Positions 44,008 through 53,984 of a stretch of 64,000 nt of DNA are shown piece after piece (the first letter of the stretch is position 1; each line of letters begins with the position of its first letter). Below the pieces are notes generated by a model. That model saw only the letters and a program-made list of their open reading frames with translations. It did no database searches and was not told where the DNA came from. This DNA is from Kaistella polysaccharea. Lineage in GTDB: Bacteria > Bacteroidota > Bacteroidia > Flavobacteriales > Weeksellaceae. The DNA is taken from the NCBI RefSeq assembly GCF_020410745.1, contig NZ_CP084528.1, positions 1,178,001 to 1,242,000 of the forward strand, read 5' to 3'. Made by a program: the position numbers and the translations under genes.

Positions 44008-45372
44008 ATGAAAAAACTTTTCCTTTTGGTCATTTTAATATCTACTAGTGTAGTCGCACAAATTACACTCAAGATTACGGCCGTTCCTACCAATACTCCA
44101 GCTGGAGCCACCATCTATGTTGCTGGAAATTTTAATGGTTGGAATCCGAGCGCAACTCCGATGGTCGCCGATGGTGCCGGAAATTATACCTACACTGTAG
44201 CTGAAGGTAGCGGTGTTTTAGAATATAAATTTACACGCGGAGCCTGGTCTTCAGTGGAAGGAACCGCAACCGGAGATGAGCTATCGAATCGTACTGCTAC
44301 TTTCACCGGAACTGCACAAACATTAAATTTGACTGTTGCTTCTTGGAAAGACTTAGGTGGAACGGCAAATCCAAGTACGGCAGCTTCAAATGTGAAGATT
44401 TTAAGTAACGACTTTTTAATTCCACAATTGAATAGGACTAGAAAGATCTGGATTTATCTACCACCGGATTACGAAACGTCCACGAAAAGATATCCCGTGT
44501 TGTATATGCAGGACGGTCAGAATTTGTTTGATGACAAAACTTCTTTTTCGGGAGAATGGCAAGTTGATGAAACCTTGAACAGACTTTTCAGCGAAGGCGA
44601 CTACGGTGCAATCGTGATTGGTATTGAAAATGGGGGCGAAAGTCGTATCAACGAATATACGCCTTGGAACAATCCAAAATATGGCGGCGGTGAAGGTGAT
44701 CTTTACATGAAATTTATGGTGGAAACCCTGAAACCTTACGTAGATAAAAACTATCGAACACGACCTGGAAAAGAATATAATGCATTGATAGGAAGTTCTT
44801 TGGGTGCTTTAATTTCAAACTATGGCGGCGTAAAATATAGCGACACTTTTTCTAAAATAGGATCTTTCAGTCCGGCGTATTGGATCGTAGCTTCGGAATT
44901 TAATAGTTTTATTACCAATTCAACTGCAGATTTATCGGGATCGCGAATTTATTTTGTGGCTGGTTCTAAAGAAAGTGAAACGATGGCAAGCGACATCGAA
45001 AGCGTAAAAAATAAGATGTTCACCAAAGGACTTACCGCAGCAAATACTTTAATAAAACTGGACGCTGAAGGACAACACAATGAAAATTACTGGAAACGTG
45101 AATTCGGAGCTGCATATGAATGGCTCTTCAAAACCACCGTATTGAAAACCACTGATGTTGTTAAAAAAAAACTCGTTGTTGGTTTCGAAAAAAATCAAAT
45201 CTTCGTTAAAGGATTAACTGGAAAATCGGAGGCGAGAGTTTACGACATGTCTGGAAGATTGCTGCAGAAACTCCAACTGAATAATGGTTGGAATACTTTT
45301 AAAAATTCTTTACAGAAAGGTAATTATATTCTGCAGACCGAAACAGAATCTATTCGTTTCATCTACAAATAA
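44008..45372 (+). CDS. Secreted esterase with a starch-binding-like N-domain and T9SS sorting tail
   Basis: 454 residues. Signal peptide MKKLFLLVILISTSVVA. A CBM48/CBM20-like domain (about 19-110) has IYVAGNFNGWNPSATPMVADGAGNYTYTV. An esterase D-like alpha/beta hydrolase (about 130-375) carries GSSLGALIS as its serine elbow and GQHNENYW for the histidine. The last 70 residues (ARVYDMSGRLLQKLQLNNGWNTFKNSLQKGNYILQTETES) are a type A sorting domain for type IX secretion. It should be exported and act on an ester at the cell surface or outside, perhaps a carbohydrate ester. Confidence 0.88.
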   Translation: MKKLFLLVILISTSVVAQITLKITAVPTNTPAGATIYVAGNFNGWNPSATPMVADGAGNYTYTVAEGSGVLEYKFTRGAWSSVEGTATGDELSNRTATFTGTAQTLNLTVASWKDLGGTANPSTAASNVKILSNDFLIPQLNRTRKIWIYLPPDYETSTKRYPVLYMQDGQNLFDDKTSFSGEWQVDETLNRLFSEGDYGAIVIGIENGGESRINEYTPWNNPKYGGGEGDLYMKFMVETLKPYVDKNYRTRPGKEYNALIGSSLGALISNYGGVKYSDTFSKIGSFSPAYWIVASEFNSFITNSTADLSGSRIYFVAGSKESETMASDIESVKNKMFTKGLTAANTLIKLDAEGQHNENYWKREFGAAYEWLFKTTVLKTTDVVKKKLVVGFEKNQIFVKGLTGKSEARVYDMSGRLLQKLQLNNGWNTFKNSLQKGNYILQTETESIRFIYK

Positions 45373-45392
45373 GCAAGGAATACAAAATTTAA

Positions 45393-45428
45393 AAAAACGA
45401 AGTTGATTTTTTCAGCTTCGTTTTTTTT
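45393..45428 (+). terminator. Terminator of the esterase gene
   Basis: AACGAAGTTGA and TCAGCTTCGTT pair (one G.T) around T-rich loop, followed by T8. Confidence 0.85.
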
Positions 45429-45460
45429 ATGCAGTAAATAGTTGCAATTTTCTTTTATTT

Positions 45461-45919
45461 CTATGGTTCAATAACGGTAGAATTCTTAACTTCTTTGATC
45501 ATAAACGAACTTTGTGTACTCCCAATATGTTGTAGATTCGTGAGTTTACTCACCATAAATTCCCGATATTCAGAAATATCTGCGACACAGATTTTTAAAA
45601 TATAATCGTAATCACCAGAGACATGAAAACATTCTAAAACCTCCGGAAATTGCGTGATTTCTTTTTCAAATTGAACAATATATTCTTTCTTGTGTTGTGC
45701 TAATTTTACGTGACACAAAACAACAAAGCTCTTATTCAGTAGGCTTTTATTGACCAACGCCACATATTTCTCGATTACTTCGTGTTTCTCTAATTTTTTA
45801 ATACGCTCGAAAACTGCAGTAACAGACAAATCCAAGTCTGCAGCCAGTTGTTTGGTGGTTTTCTTGGAATCATTCTGCAGCAAAATGAGTAATTTTTTAT
45901 CTTTTAGATCTAAGTTCAT
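45461..45919 (-). CDS. Lrp/AsnC-family regulator
   Basis: 152 residues: N-terminal helix-turn-helix (LLILLQNDSKKTTKQLAADLDLSVTAVFERIKKLEKHEVI) and a C-terminal RAM/AsnC ligand domain (FPEVLECFHVSGDYDYILKICVADISEYREF). It is divergent from the PLP lyase gene, the usual arrangement for a regulator of amino acid catabolism, so it may control that gene. Confidence 0.92.
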   Translation of the reverse strand: MNLDLKDKKLLILLQNDSKKTTKQLAADLDLSVTAVFERIKKLEKHEVIEKYVALVNKSLLNKSFVVLCHVKLAQHKKEYIVQFEKEITQFPEVLECFHVSGDYDYILKICVADISEYREFMVSKLTNLQHIGSTQSSFMIKEVKNSTVIEP

Positions 45920-46071
45920 CTGTAATATTTTCGGGATTTATTTTAATAATCATTCAAATATAAAATTAAAAACTAAATTTTATTAGTTTTACCGTTTTAT
46001 TTTCTAAAAATATGGGAAGTTATTGGTTAAGAATTGGAATTTTAGCAATTTTATCAAAACAAAATAATATC

Positions 46072-47274
46072 ATGGAAAATTTTAATCCGGCAAACAACAT
46101 TCAGGATTTGCAATACTTTGGGGAATTCGGGGGCGTAAATCCATCTATTTCAGACAGTTCTACATATACGTTCCTTTCGGCAAAAACCATGTTCGATACT
46201 TTTGAAGGCAACACCGAAGGATGTTATTTATATTCAAGACATTCCTCGCCAAGCAACCTTTATCTCTCTGAAGCTTTAGCCCAGATGGAAGGTACAGAAA
46301 GCGCCAATGTAACAGCCTCTGGAATGGGAGCGATCACTTCTACCCTTCTTCAACTCTGCAAAAGTGGAAATCACATTATTTCCAGCCGAACGATTTACGG
46401 TGGAACTTATGCGTTCATGAAAAATTTTCTGCCAGACTTTAATATTAGAACTTCTTTTGTAGATATTACCGACCTTTCGATCGTTGAAAGCGCAATCACC
46501 GAAAATACAAAAGTGATCTTTTGCGAAACTGTCAGCAATCCTTTATTGGAAGTTGCGGATTTAAAAGCCTTGGCCGCAATTGCTAAAAAACACAATCTAA
46601 AATTGATCGTTGATAACACCTTTTCACCCCTTTCAATTTCCCCGACCATTTTAGGAACAGATATTACGATTCACAGTTTGACCAAATTTATTAATGGGAG
46701 CAGTGACGCTGTAGCAGGCGTTGTTTGTGCATCGTCGCAGTTTGTAAATGATTTGAAGGATGTAAATTCGGGCGCCTGCATGCTTTTGGGACCAACGTTG
46801 GACAGTTTGCGTGCTTCGAGTATTCTTAAAAATTTACGGACGCTCCATATCAGAATAAAAAAACACAGTGAGAATGCGCAGTATTTAGCAGAAAAATTTG
46901 AAAAAGACGGATTAACGATTAAATATCCAGGCTTGGAAAGTCATCCGCAACATGAGCTTTTTAAAAGTATGATGAATGTAGAATATGGCTTCGGCGGATT
47001 GCTCACGCTGGATGTAAAAACCGTAGAAAAAGCAAATGAATTGATGGAGTTAATGCAGAAAGAAAACCTCGGTTATCTTGCGGTGAGTCTTGGTTTTTAC
47101 AAAACACTTTTCTCAGCTTCCGGAAGTTCAACCTCGTCAGAAATTCCAGAAGATGAACAAAAAGAGATGGGACTTTCCCAAGGATTAATCAGAATGTCTA
47201 TCGGTTTAGATCACGATATCAAAAGAACGTATGAAAAAATGAAATGGTGTATGCAGCAAGTTCATATTTTGTAA
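46072..47274 (+). CDS. PLP-dependent Cys/Met metabolism enzyme (methionine gamma-lyase type)
   Basis: 400 residues. The Cys/Met PLP family pattern is clear: YLYSRHSSPSNLYLSEALAQMEGTESA, then SGMGAITSTL, then KLIVDNTFSPLS, then the PLP lysine in IHSLTKFINGSSDAVAGVV. The exact reaction (methionine gamma-lyase or cystathionine lyase) cannot be fixed by eye. The ATG of MENFNPANN fits family lengths better than one 60 nt upstream. Its divergent Lrp neighbour suggests amino-acid control. Confidence 0.88.
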   Translation: MENFNPANNIQDLQYFGEFGGVNPSISDSSTYTFLSAKTMFDTFEGNTEGCYLYSRHSSPSNLYLSEALAQMEGTESANVTASGMGAITSTLLQLCKSGNHIISSRTIYGGTYAFMKNFLPDFNIRTSFVDITDLSIVESAITENTKVIFCETVSNPLLEVADLKALAAIAKKHNLKLIVDNTFSPLSISPTILGTDITIHSLTKFINGSSDAVAGVVCASSQFVNDLKDVNSGACMLLGPTLDSLRASSILKNLRTLHIRIKKHSENAQYLAEKFEKDGLTIKYPGLESHPQHELFKSMMNVEYGFGGLLTLDVKTVEKANELMELMQKENLGYLAVSLGFYKTLFSASGSSTSSEIPEDEQKEMGLSQGLIRMSIGLDHDIKRTYEKMKWCMQQVHIL

Positions 47275-47311
47275 TCATAGAAAGCAGAATCAAGTTTTTA
47301 AAATTTTAACC

Positions 47312-47345
47312 AAAAAAACAACCACATTATTCTGGTTGTTTTTTG
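47312..47345. terminator. Bidirectional terminator between converging genes
   Basis: AAACAACCA and TGGTTGTTT with A-run on the left and T-run on the right. It serves the lyase gene on plus and purE on minus. Confidence 0.85.
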
Positions 47346-47369
47346 GTATTTAAGAAAAAATTCTGCAAT

Positions 47370-47873
47370 TTAAAGATCAAAATTATTGGGATGCACTTTT
47401 TTAAGCTCAGTTACCGTTCCCAAGACTTTATCTTTTAGTGAAACCTGATAATCCTCCAATTTCTTCGAGATTTGCTCATCCGAAGTTCCTAATATTTTCG
47501 CCGCCAGAATCCCGGCGTTTGCAGCACCATTCAAGGCGACCGTTGCCACAGGAATTCCGGATGGCATTTGCAAGATAGAAAGTACAGAATCCCAACCATC
47601 AATAGAATTCGAAGATAAAATAGGTACACCAATCACGGGCAACGTTGTACCACTCGCCACCATGCCAGGCAAATGCGCTGCACCGCCGGCACCAGCAATG
47701 ATAACTTTCAAACCACGAGATTTTGCAGATTTTGCATATTCGAACATCCTTTCCGGCGTTCTGTGCGCGGAAACTACCGTCAATTCATAAGGAATTTCCA
47801 GGGAGTTAAGAAATTCAGCGGCCTGTTCCATGATTGCAAGATCACTTTGGCTTCCCATTATAATTCCGACCAT
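47370..47873 (-). CDS. purE: N5-carboxyaminoimidazole ribonucleotide mutase PurE
   Basis: 167 residues. [13 protein letters not shown] and [18 protein letters not shown] are the substrate-binding signatures, followed by [13 protein letters not shown]. It works with PurK in purine synthesis; purK lies 5 kb away on the same strand, not adjacent. Confidence 0.95.
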   Translation of the reverse strand: MVGIIMGSQSDLAIMEQAAEFLNSLEIPYELTVVSAHRTPERMFEYAKSAKSRGLKVIIAGAGGAAHLPGMVASGTTLPVIGVPILSSNSIDGWDSVLSILQMPSGIPVATVALNGAANAGILAAKILGTSDEQISKKLEDYQVSLKDKVLGTVTELKKVHPNNFDL

Positions 47874-47917
47874 ATTGATATAAATTTTAAGTTTTAAAGA
47901 TAAGAAAATTTAGGTGT

Positions 47918-49102
47918 TTACTCATCAATATCCATTTCAAAATCGGCTATCGCCTTTGCAACCCACACACCCGTACTAAAACAGGCTTGCAAAAGATAAC
48001 CTCCTGTCGGCGCTTCCCAATCAACCATTTCCCCAACGCAATAAACATTTGGAAAGTCTTTTAGTTCGAAGTTTGATTTTAAAGAGGGAAATGAAACACC
48101 GCCCGCCGTAGAAATTACTTCATCAATCGGTCGAAAACTTAAAACTTCTATGGGAAATTTTTTGATTAATTTCGACAGTTTATCCACATCAGTATAATTT
48201 TCTTTATCCAATGTTTTTAAAAGATTTAACGCGGTAGTTGACAGCTTGAATTTCTTTTTTAAAACCGAACTTATTTTATCAATTCCGCTTAAACCTACTA
48301 CTATTTCTTGCTCCGTCAAATTTGGTTTCAGATCAATATTGATCGTCAGCGGAAAATTGTATTTCCTTGTAAAACGATTCAGATAATAAATTGGACTGCC
48401 TTCAATACCGTATTTTGTAAAAACTATTTCACCCGTTTTTTGGTGACCTTCAAAAGAAACTTTGATATTTTTTAGATATTGACCTTGTAACTGATGAAAA
48501 ACAGAATTCGTTTCATACCCCGAATTCGCAGATTCTAAGGGCGTTATAGAAATATTTTTCTGCTCTAGTATTTCAACCCATTTCGCATCTGATCCGGTTT
48601 TTTTCCACGAGCCACCTCCCATCGCCAGAATTAGTTTTGAATAATTTACTTCTATTTCCTCTCCATTTTTACGTAAAATAACGGTAGAAAGATCAAAGTT
48701 TAAAAAAGTATGCTCGTAATGAATGATGACTCCAAGTTCTTCCAAACGATCAAGCCAAGCTTTTAGGACGTGAATTGGTTTAAAGTTTTTGGTCGGAAAA
48801 ACTTTGCCTGAACTTCCAACATAAGTCGTAATTCCCAAATCAGCAAGCCACTGAACAACTTTCTGATTATCAAAATTCTGTACGATATTCCGGATTTCCG
48901 GAGATCCATATTTATCTAAAAATGATTCTAGATTTTCGCTGTGTGTCAGGTTAAATCCTCCATTACCAGCAACTAAAAACTTACGTGCGGCGGCTTTATT
49001 CTGCTCATAAATATGCACTTTAAAACCTTTTAAAGCCAAATGCTGAGCTGCCATTAAACCCGCGGGACCGGCTCCAATTATGATGATTTTATTTTCGTGC
49101 AT
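47918..49102 (-). CDS. BaiN/HI0933-like flavoprotein
   Basis: 394 residues. FAD-binding motif KIIIIGAGPAGLMAAQHLA at the start, AGNGGFNLTHSE (about 50), LILAMGGGSWKKTGSD (about 165) and the C-terminal FPNVYCVGEMVDWEAPTGGYLLQACFSTG, all standard for the HI0933/YhiN group. Enzymatic role uncertain. The ATG of MHENK is chosen since a TATTTTTG box stands 7 nt upstream and inside the longer frame. Confidence 0.9.
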   Translation of the reverse strand: MHENKIIIIGAGPAGLMAAQHLALKGFKVHIYEQNKAAARKFLVAGNGGFNLTHSENLESFLDKYGSPEIRNIVQNFDNQKVVQWLADLGITTYVGSSGKVFPTKNFKPIHVLKAWLDRLEELGVIIHYEHTFLNFDLSTVILRKNGEEIEVNYSKLILAMGGGSWKKTGSDAKWVEILEQKNISITPLESANSGYETNSVFHQLQGQYLKNIKVSFEGHQKTGEIVFTKYGIEGSPIYYLNRFTRKYNFPLTINIDLKPNLTEQEIVVGLSGIDKISSVLKKKFKLSTTALNLLKTLDKENYTDVDKLSKLIKKFPIEVLSFRPIDEVISTAGGVSFPSLKSNFELKDFPNVYCVGEMVDWEAPTGGYLLQACFSTGVWVAKAIADFEMDIDE

Positions 49103-49109
49103 CGTCCTG

Positions 49110-49117
49110 CAAAAATA
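49110..49117 (-). promoter_or_regulatory. -7 box of the BaiN-like gene
   Basis: TATTTTTG on the minus strand, 7 nt before the chosen ATG. Confidence 0.45.
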
Positions 49118-49162
49118 CGATTTAAGTTTCTTTGAGAACAATAGATTACTTGAGTTGAAGTC

Positions 49163-49633
49163 CTATTTCCAGTCCTTATAAGGTAAAAGCGTCAGGTTTG
49201 AATTGTAATATTTATCCTCACCTGTTACTTCATCTGTAATCCAGGAAGGAATGTTGAATTTTTCGTTTTCACTTTTGAGTTCAATTTCGGCCACGATAAG
49301 TCCTTTATTGTCCGCCAGAAATTCATCAACTTCCCACAAATGACCATCAAACCATATTTTATATCTGATTTTTGAAAGTGCACTGGCTGAAAATTGATCT
49401 AATAATTCACCCGCCTCTAAAAACGGAATTTCATATTCAAATTCAGATCTTGTTGCGCCAACTGAAATTCCTTTGATGGTTAGAAAACCTTTATCTGGAG
49501 TTTGTCGCACGCGAATCGTTTTTTCTGGATCCGTCAATAAATATCCCTGTCGGTAATTTTCTCCCTCAGGTTTTTCCAAATGATCCCATTGTTGCTGATC
49601 CACCAAAAATTTTCTCTCTATTTCTATTCCCAT
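49163..49633 (-). CDS. CYTH-domain protein
   Basis: 156 residues: starts MGIEIERKFLVD, the ExExK triphosphate-tunnel motif, and continues with YRQGYLLTDPEKTIRVRQTPDKGFLTIKG and WEVDEFLADNKGLIVAEIEL. CYTH enzymes act on triphosphates (often triphosphatases). The longer frame starting 12 codons upstream is rejected because the family starts at the ExExK strand. Confidence 0.9.
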   Translation of the reverse strand: MGIEIERKFLVDQQQWDHLEKPEGENYRQGYLLTDPEKTIRVRQTPDKGFLTIKGISVGATRSEFEYEIPFLEAGELLDQFSASALSKIRYKIWFDGHLWEVDEFLADNKGLIVAEIELKSENEKFNIPSWITDEVTGEDKYYNSNLTLLPYKDWK

Positions 49634-49838
49634 CACACTTTTATAAATTCTGCATTCACTTACCCACAAAGTACAAATATTTCAAGTCTAAAAACAAGCT
49701 TTAAACGTAAGTTCTCCGAAATAATTTAGCCAACTTTATTGCTCATCGGCGACATAAAATTTATCTTTGCAAAGTTACAGCAATCGCCTTTTTTTAAAAA
49801 TTCAGGTGCTTTCTCTATCCCATAATCCTTCATTTTAC

Positions 49839-50738
49839 ATGTTCAAAGATCCCAAATTAGTTATCGCCATCGTTACCGTTGCATTAGTTTGGGGCACAAC
49901 TTTCTTGGGAATTCGTATTGCTGTAGAGACTATTCCACCTTGGTTTGTTGCGGGAATACGCCAGTTTTTAGCAGGGATTTTACTCTTAATAATTCTTCTT
50001 TTTTCAAAAAATCTAAAGTGGATCGGCTGGAAAAATTTTGGAAATCAAATTATATTATCTTCTTTAATGCTTATTGTTGCCAATGGGATGACGACCGTTG
50101 CAGAAAAACAACTCACGAGCAGTTTGGCTTCTTTAATTAGCGCAACTTCGCCCCTTTTGGTATTCATTCTCAGTATTTTTTTTAGTTTACAGAAATTCCG
50201 ATTTCGTGGATTAATAGGAGTTTTACTGGGATTTTCCGGAATATTCCTCATTTTCAAAGATGGCTTACAGGACCTATTGGATCCAGAATACAGAATGGGC
50301 GTAATTTTTATGTTTTTCGCGATTTCGGGCTGGGCTTTCGGAACAATTTTTACAAAAAAAATAAATCATCAACCCCAAAATATTTCGCTGAACCTTTTCT
50401 ATCAGTTTAGTTTTGCCGGAATCGTACAAATTATCTTTGGTTTCATCGCTGCAGATCAGATCGATGTTTCTACGTGGACACTCACCAGCATTCTAGCAAC
50501 GGTTTATTTGGCAATATTTGGATCTGTAATCGCTTTTTTCGCTTTCCATTTTGCCTTAAAAAAAATTACACCCACACAGATATCAATTCTCTCCTACGTT
50601 AATACGATTATCGCCATTTTCCTCGGTTGGCTCATTTTGAACGAAACAATTTCAGCGACATTTATTACCGCTACCGCGCTGATTATTTGTGGAGTTTTCA
50701 TCACGAATTATAAACCGGGCATGTTCAGAAGATCCTGA
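49839..50738 (+). CDS. EamA/DMT-family transporter
   Basis: 299 residues, about ten membrane helices in two EamA repeats: VTVALVWGTTFLGIRIAVETIPPWFVAGIRQFLAG and VTAISGWAFGTIFTKKINH-type second repeat, ending LGWLILNETISATFITATALIICGVFI. It should export or import a small metabolite; substrate unknown. The ATG of MFKDPK is preferred to one 72 nt upstream. Confidence 0.9.
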   Translation: MFKDPKLVIAIVTVALVWGTTFLGIRIAVETIPPWFVAGIRQFLAGILLLIILLFSKNLKWIGWKNFGNQIILSSLMLIVANGMTTVAEKQLTSSLASLISATSPLLVFILSIFFSLQKFRFRGLIGVLLGFSGIFLIFKDGLQDLLDPEYRMGVIFMFFAISGWAFGTIFTKKINHQPQNISLNLFYQFSFAGIVQIIFGFIAADQIDVSTWTLTSILATVYLAIFGSVIAFFAFHFALKKITPTQISILSYVNTIIAIFLGWLILNETISATFITATALIICGVFITNYKPGMFRRS

Positions 50739-50806
50739 TTTTAGCTGTAATTTTGGCTATTCTTGATTTTACAGAACTCCCGTTTTTGCGTCCCTATCTA
50801 TTCGCT

Positions 50807-52837
50807 TTAAAAATCAACTTTTATCCCCACATTCAAATTTCGTTTCGCTGATGGATTATAATAACGATTTCCAAATGCGTTAATATCGTACCCTAAAACA
50901 TATTCTGAATTGTATAAATTCTGAACCTGAACTCTAAGGTCAAGTGTGGTTTTTCCAAAATTCAGCGGATATCTCACCTGAATATTTCCTACAAAACTCG
51001 GATCGGCCCAAACGGAACTGGCATCATTCAAAGGCATTTTTGAAGTATAAAAATGAGAGAAATCAACGCCTAATTTTTTAAAGAAAACAAAATTCAAAAG
51101 ACTGCTGAAACTTTGAGAAGGAACGCCTGTTAGATCATTTCGAGAAAAATCATTTTTTCCCTGAAGGTATTCCCCAAATTTAAACTGATACAAATTTCCA
51201 GAAAATCTAAATTTAAAATTGTTGAAAAGATCATTTTGTAAATTGAAATTTTTCGACTCCAAAAGAATCTCCAACCCTTTTTGAACTGTATTTCCCTGAT
51301 TTAAAAAATATTCCTGCCCGTTTTCATTTTGCCGTCGGACGATTGCATCTTTCAACCGAAAATCAAAATAACTTGCCTCTACAAATAAAGAATTGATAAA
51401 CTCTTTTCTGATACCAATTTCTTTGCTCCAGCCATATTCCGGCGAGAGATTGGTATTAAATTCCTGCGTCGAAGAACGAATTTCCTCATTCGTAGGCGCT
51501 GAATTTCCTTTTCCAATTTTTCCGCGGACTGAAAAGCCTTTTGCGAAGACATAAGTAACTCCAAAATTTGGCAGCATCTGATTCTTAAATTTCACATGTC
51601 CCATTTCAGGAGAGGGATAAATTTTTTCCCAATCGTAAGAATTGTAGTTTAAACTTAAAGAAATATCAGTGAAAAATTTCTCACTAAAATTTAGTTTTTG
51701 AGAAAGGAAATAAAATCCAGAATTATTTCGAAGCTTGTCAAAGTTCTGCGGATTTCCTTGAATTCCTTTATTATTATCAAAGTTTTTAATAAAAATAGAA
51801 TTGGTGGCACCTTCGAAGCCGCCACGCCATTCAACGTTTACATGAGCCCAATTTTTCGCATAATTCAAATGTGTTCTCAGCGCGAAATTGCTTTCAAAAC
51901 GATTTTCAAAGTTTGTAATAAAGGGATTTTCAAAATCAACGTATGAACCCTGAACCAAAACAAAATGCGATAAATCGGGGCGTAACTTGATTTCATGTGA
52001 AATTCCGCCTAAAATCATTTTATTTCGAATTCCGGCATTTTGCTCTTTAGCACCGGGAAGTTTTGCGGTTGCTGGTCGCGCTTGTCTTCGATCAGCAATC
52101 ATCTGTTCAAAGGTCAATCCACCCGGAGTTTCGTAATCTAGATCCGAATACAAAATCATGGTTTTTAGTGCGGCGTTTGCAGCGTAAGAATAATCATCTT
52201 TTAGAAATATCTGTTTCCGCTGTACTGCAGATTGTTCCCGATAGGAATCGGTTTGAAAAAAGTTCTGAAAAAGCTGAAAAAAATGTTTACCTGAAGTTTT
52301 TGAAAAAATAATGCTTTCATTAAACGTATTATAGCTACCCGCAGAAACATTAACGGACGAATTTTCAGAATGGCGTGTTTTCAATAAAAGTGTCCCACCA
52401 GTGACGGCACCAAAATCACCACTTTCTGGCCCTTTATAAATTTCAATTTTATCTATTAATTCGGGAGAAATTACATTAAAATAGGTATTTCCAGAGGCAT
52501 CAGATAAAATGAAATCGTCCAGATAAACCTTAATATTTCTCACTCCGAACGGAGAACGCAACGAACTTCCCCGCACAGAAATACGGTAACTTCCCGGCGA
52601 CCGCTCCTCCACTTTGCTGCCTGGATTTTGGTTGATTGATTCCAGTAATCGTTCTGGTGTATTGCTGTCGAGTAAATTTCGTGAAATTAAACCTACCGAT
52701 TTTGTAGAAAAAAGAAAAGAAGTCGGCTTTTTGTAAGCTTCTATTTTAACTTCAGAAATTAATGTTGCAGAATCCTCTTCCTGTGCGAAGACGACGAAGA
52801 AACTGGCAAGAAATAGTAATAAGTAAAATTTATTCAT
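50807..52837 (-). CDS. TonB-dependent outer-membrane receptor
   Basis: 676 residues with a signal peptide (about 18). A plug domain (about 45-150, with LLESINQNPGSKVEERSPGSYRISVRGSSLRSPFGVRNIKVYLDDF and IEIYKGPESGDFGAVTGGTLLLKT) leads into a 22-strand-type barrel ending NRYYNPSAKRNLNVGIKVDF with the terminal aromatic. The carboxypeptidase-D-like N-terminal domain frequent in Bacteroidetes receptors is absent. The barrel shape suggests a siderophore or cofactor receptor; ligand unknown. Confidence 0.9.
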   Translation of the reverse strand: MNKFYLLLFLASFFVVFAQEEDSATLISEVKIEAYKKPTSFLFSTKSVGLISRNLLDSNTPERLLESINQNPGSKVEERSPGSYRISVRGSSLRSPFGVRNIKVYLDDFILSDASGNTYFNVISPELIDKIEIYKGPESGDFGAVTGGTLLLKTRHSENSSVNVSAGSYNTFNESIIFSKTSGKHFFQLFQNFFQTDSYREQSAVQRKQIFLKDDYSYAANAALKTMILYSDLDYETPGGLTFEQMIADRRQARPATAKLPGAKEQNAGIRNKMILGGISHEIKLRPDLSHFVLVQGSYVDFENPFITNFENRFESNFALRTHLNYAKNWAHVNVEWRGGFEGATNSIFIKNFDNNKGIQGNPQNFDKLRNNSGFYFLSQKLNFSEKFFTDISLSLNYNSYDWEKIYPSPEMGHVKFKNQMLPNFGVTYVFAKGFSVRGKIGKGNSAPTNEEIRSSTQEFNTNLSPEYGWSKEIGIRKEFINSLFVEASYFDFRLKDAIVRRQNENGQEYFLNQGNTVQKGLEILLESKNFNLQNDLFNNFKFRFSGNLYQFKFGEYLQGKNDFSRNDLTGVPSQSFSSLLNFVFFKKLGVDFSHFYTSKMPLNDASSVWADPSFVGNIQVRYPLNFGKTTLDLRVQVQNLYNSEYVLGYDINAFGNRYYNPSAKRNLNVGIKVDF

Positions 52838-52864
52838 AAAATTGAAAACTCAGCGGAGCTTTTA

Positions 52865-53977
52865 TTATTCTGAAATAACTTGTACCAACGATTTTATATG
52901 AATGAGCTGATCCAAAAGTTCTTCCCGCGAATTTGCTAAAACATTGATGTGTCCCATTTTGCGACCAGGTTTTGTGTCGGTTTTACCGTAGAGATGAATA
53001 TAAGTGTTTGGTAATTTCAAAACATTTTCCAAACCATCATATTTCGCTTTTCCCGTAAAGTTTTCTTCGCCAACTAAATTGAGCATTCCAGAAAACTGGT
53101 ACGATGAAGTATCCGCTAAAGGAAGGTTTTTCAAAACACGATAAAACTGCTCAAATTGCGAGTTTGCATTTCCTTCCTGCGTTTGATGCCCCGAATTGTG
53201 TAAGCGTGGCGCGGTCTCATTAACCCAAACTTTTCCCTCTTTATCCAGGAATAATTCAATGGCGAATAATCCTGCGGAATCAGCAGCGTTCATAAACTGA
53301 TCCGTAATTTTATCAATTTGGTTTTGAACTTCTCCCGAAATTTGCGCGGGACAAATATTGAAATCCAGTAAGTTCAATTTTGGGTCGGCAATCATCTCTG
53401 TAACCGGAAATGTTTTGATTTCGCCTTCTTCATTTTTGGCAATAATAATGGATAATTCTTTATCAATATCTACCAAGCTTTCCAATACTGAAGGTTCGTC
53501 CCACATTTTTTCTAAATCATTTTCAGTACGAATGACCTGAACACCTTTACCGTCGTAACCACCCGTATTTAATTTCTGAACAAATGGAAAACCAATACGG
53601 ATTTCCTCCTTTAATGATTGAATTATCTGAAAATCCGGACTCGGAATCTGGTGGTGTTTATAGAATTTTTTCTGCAAAATTTTCTGCTGAATAATTTTTA
53701 TAATTTTTGAATTTGGAATCACCTTTATACCTTGATTTTCAAGTTCTTCCAATGCTTCTGCGTTCACATGTTCAATCTCGATGGAAACTACATCTTTCCC
53801 TTTTCCAAAATCAAGAACATCTTGCTGGCTATTAAAATTTCCTTTGGTGAAAAAAGAAATATTTGCGCAGGAACAATCGGCATTTGGATCGAGAACGTAA
53901 AACTCATCATCGTATTTTAATGCGTCCTGAATTAACATGCGTCCCAACTGTCCGCCTCCTAAAATCCCTATTTTCAT
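52865..53977 (-). CDS. purK: N5-carboxyaminoimidazole ribonucleotide synthase PurK
   Basis: 370 residues, ATP-grasp. MKIGILGGGQLGRMLI at the start; ATP-grasp region GFPFVQKLNTGGYDGKGVQVI; and the C-terminal APRLHNSGHQTQEG signature. It converts AIR, ATP and bicarbonate to N5-CAIR for PurE. It follows the DUF1543 gene by 7 nt on the same strand. Confidence 0.95.
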   Translation of the reverse strand: MKIGILGGGQLGRMLIQDALKYDDEFYVLDPNADCSCANISFFTKGNFNSQQDVLDFGKGKDVVSIEIEHVNAEALEELENQGIKVIPNSKIIKIIQQKILQKKFYKHHQIPSPDFQIIQSLKEEIRIGFPFVQKLNTGGYDGKGVQVIRTENDLEKMWDEPSVLESLVDIDKELSIIIAKNEEGEIKTFPVTEMIADPKLNLLDFNICPAQISGEVQNQIDKITDQFMNAADSAGLFAIELFLDKEGKVWVNETAPRLHNSGHQTQEGNANSQFEQFYRVLKNLPLADTSSYQFSGMLNLVGEENFTGKAKYDGLENVLKLPNTYIHLYGKTDTKPGRKMGHINVLANSREELLDQLIHIKSLVQVISE

Positions 53978-53984
53978 TGTTTAT

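Noticed and set aside
45920-46071. SAM riboswitch before the methionine-lyase-type gene
   Set aside because: The leader is short and A/T-rich with no paired elements of a SAM riboswitch.
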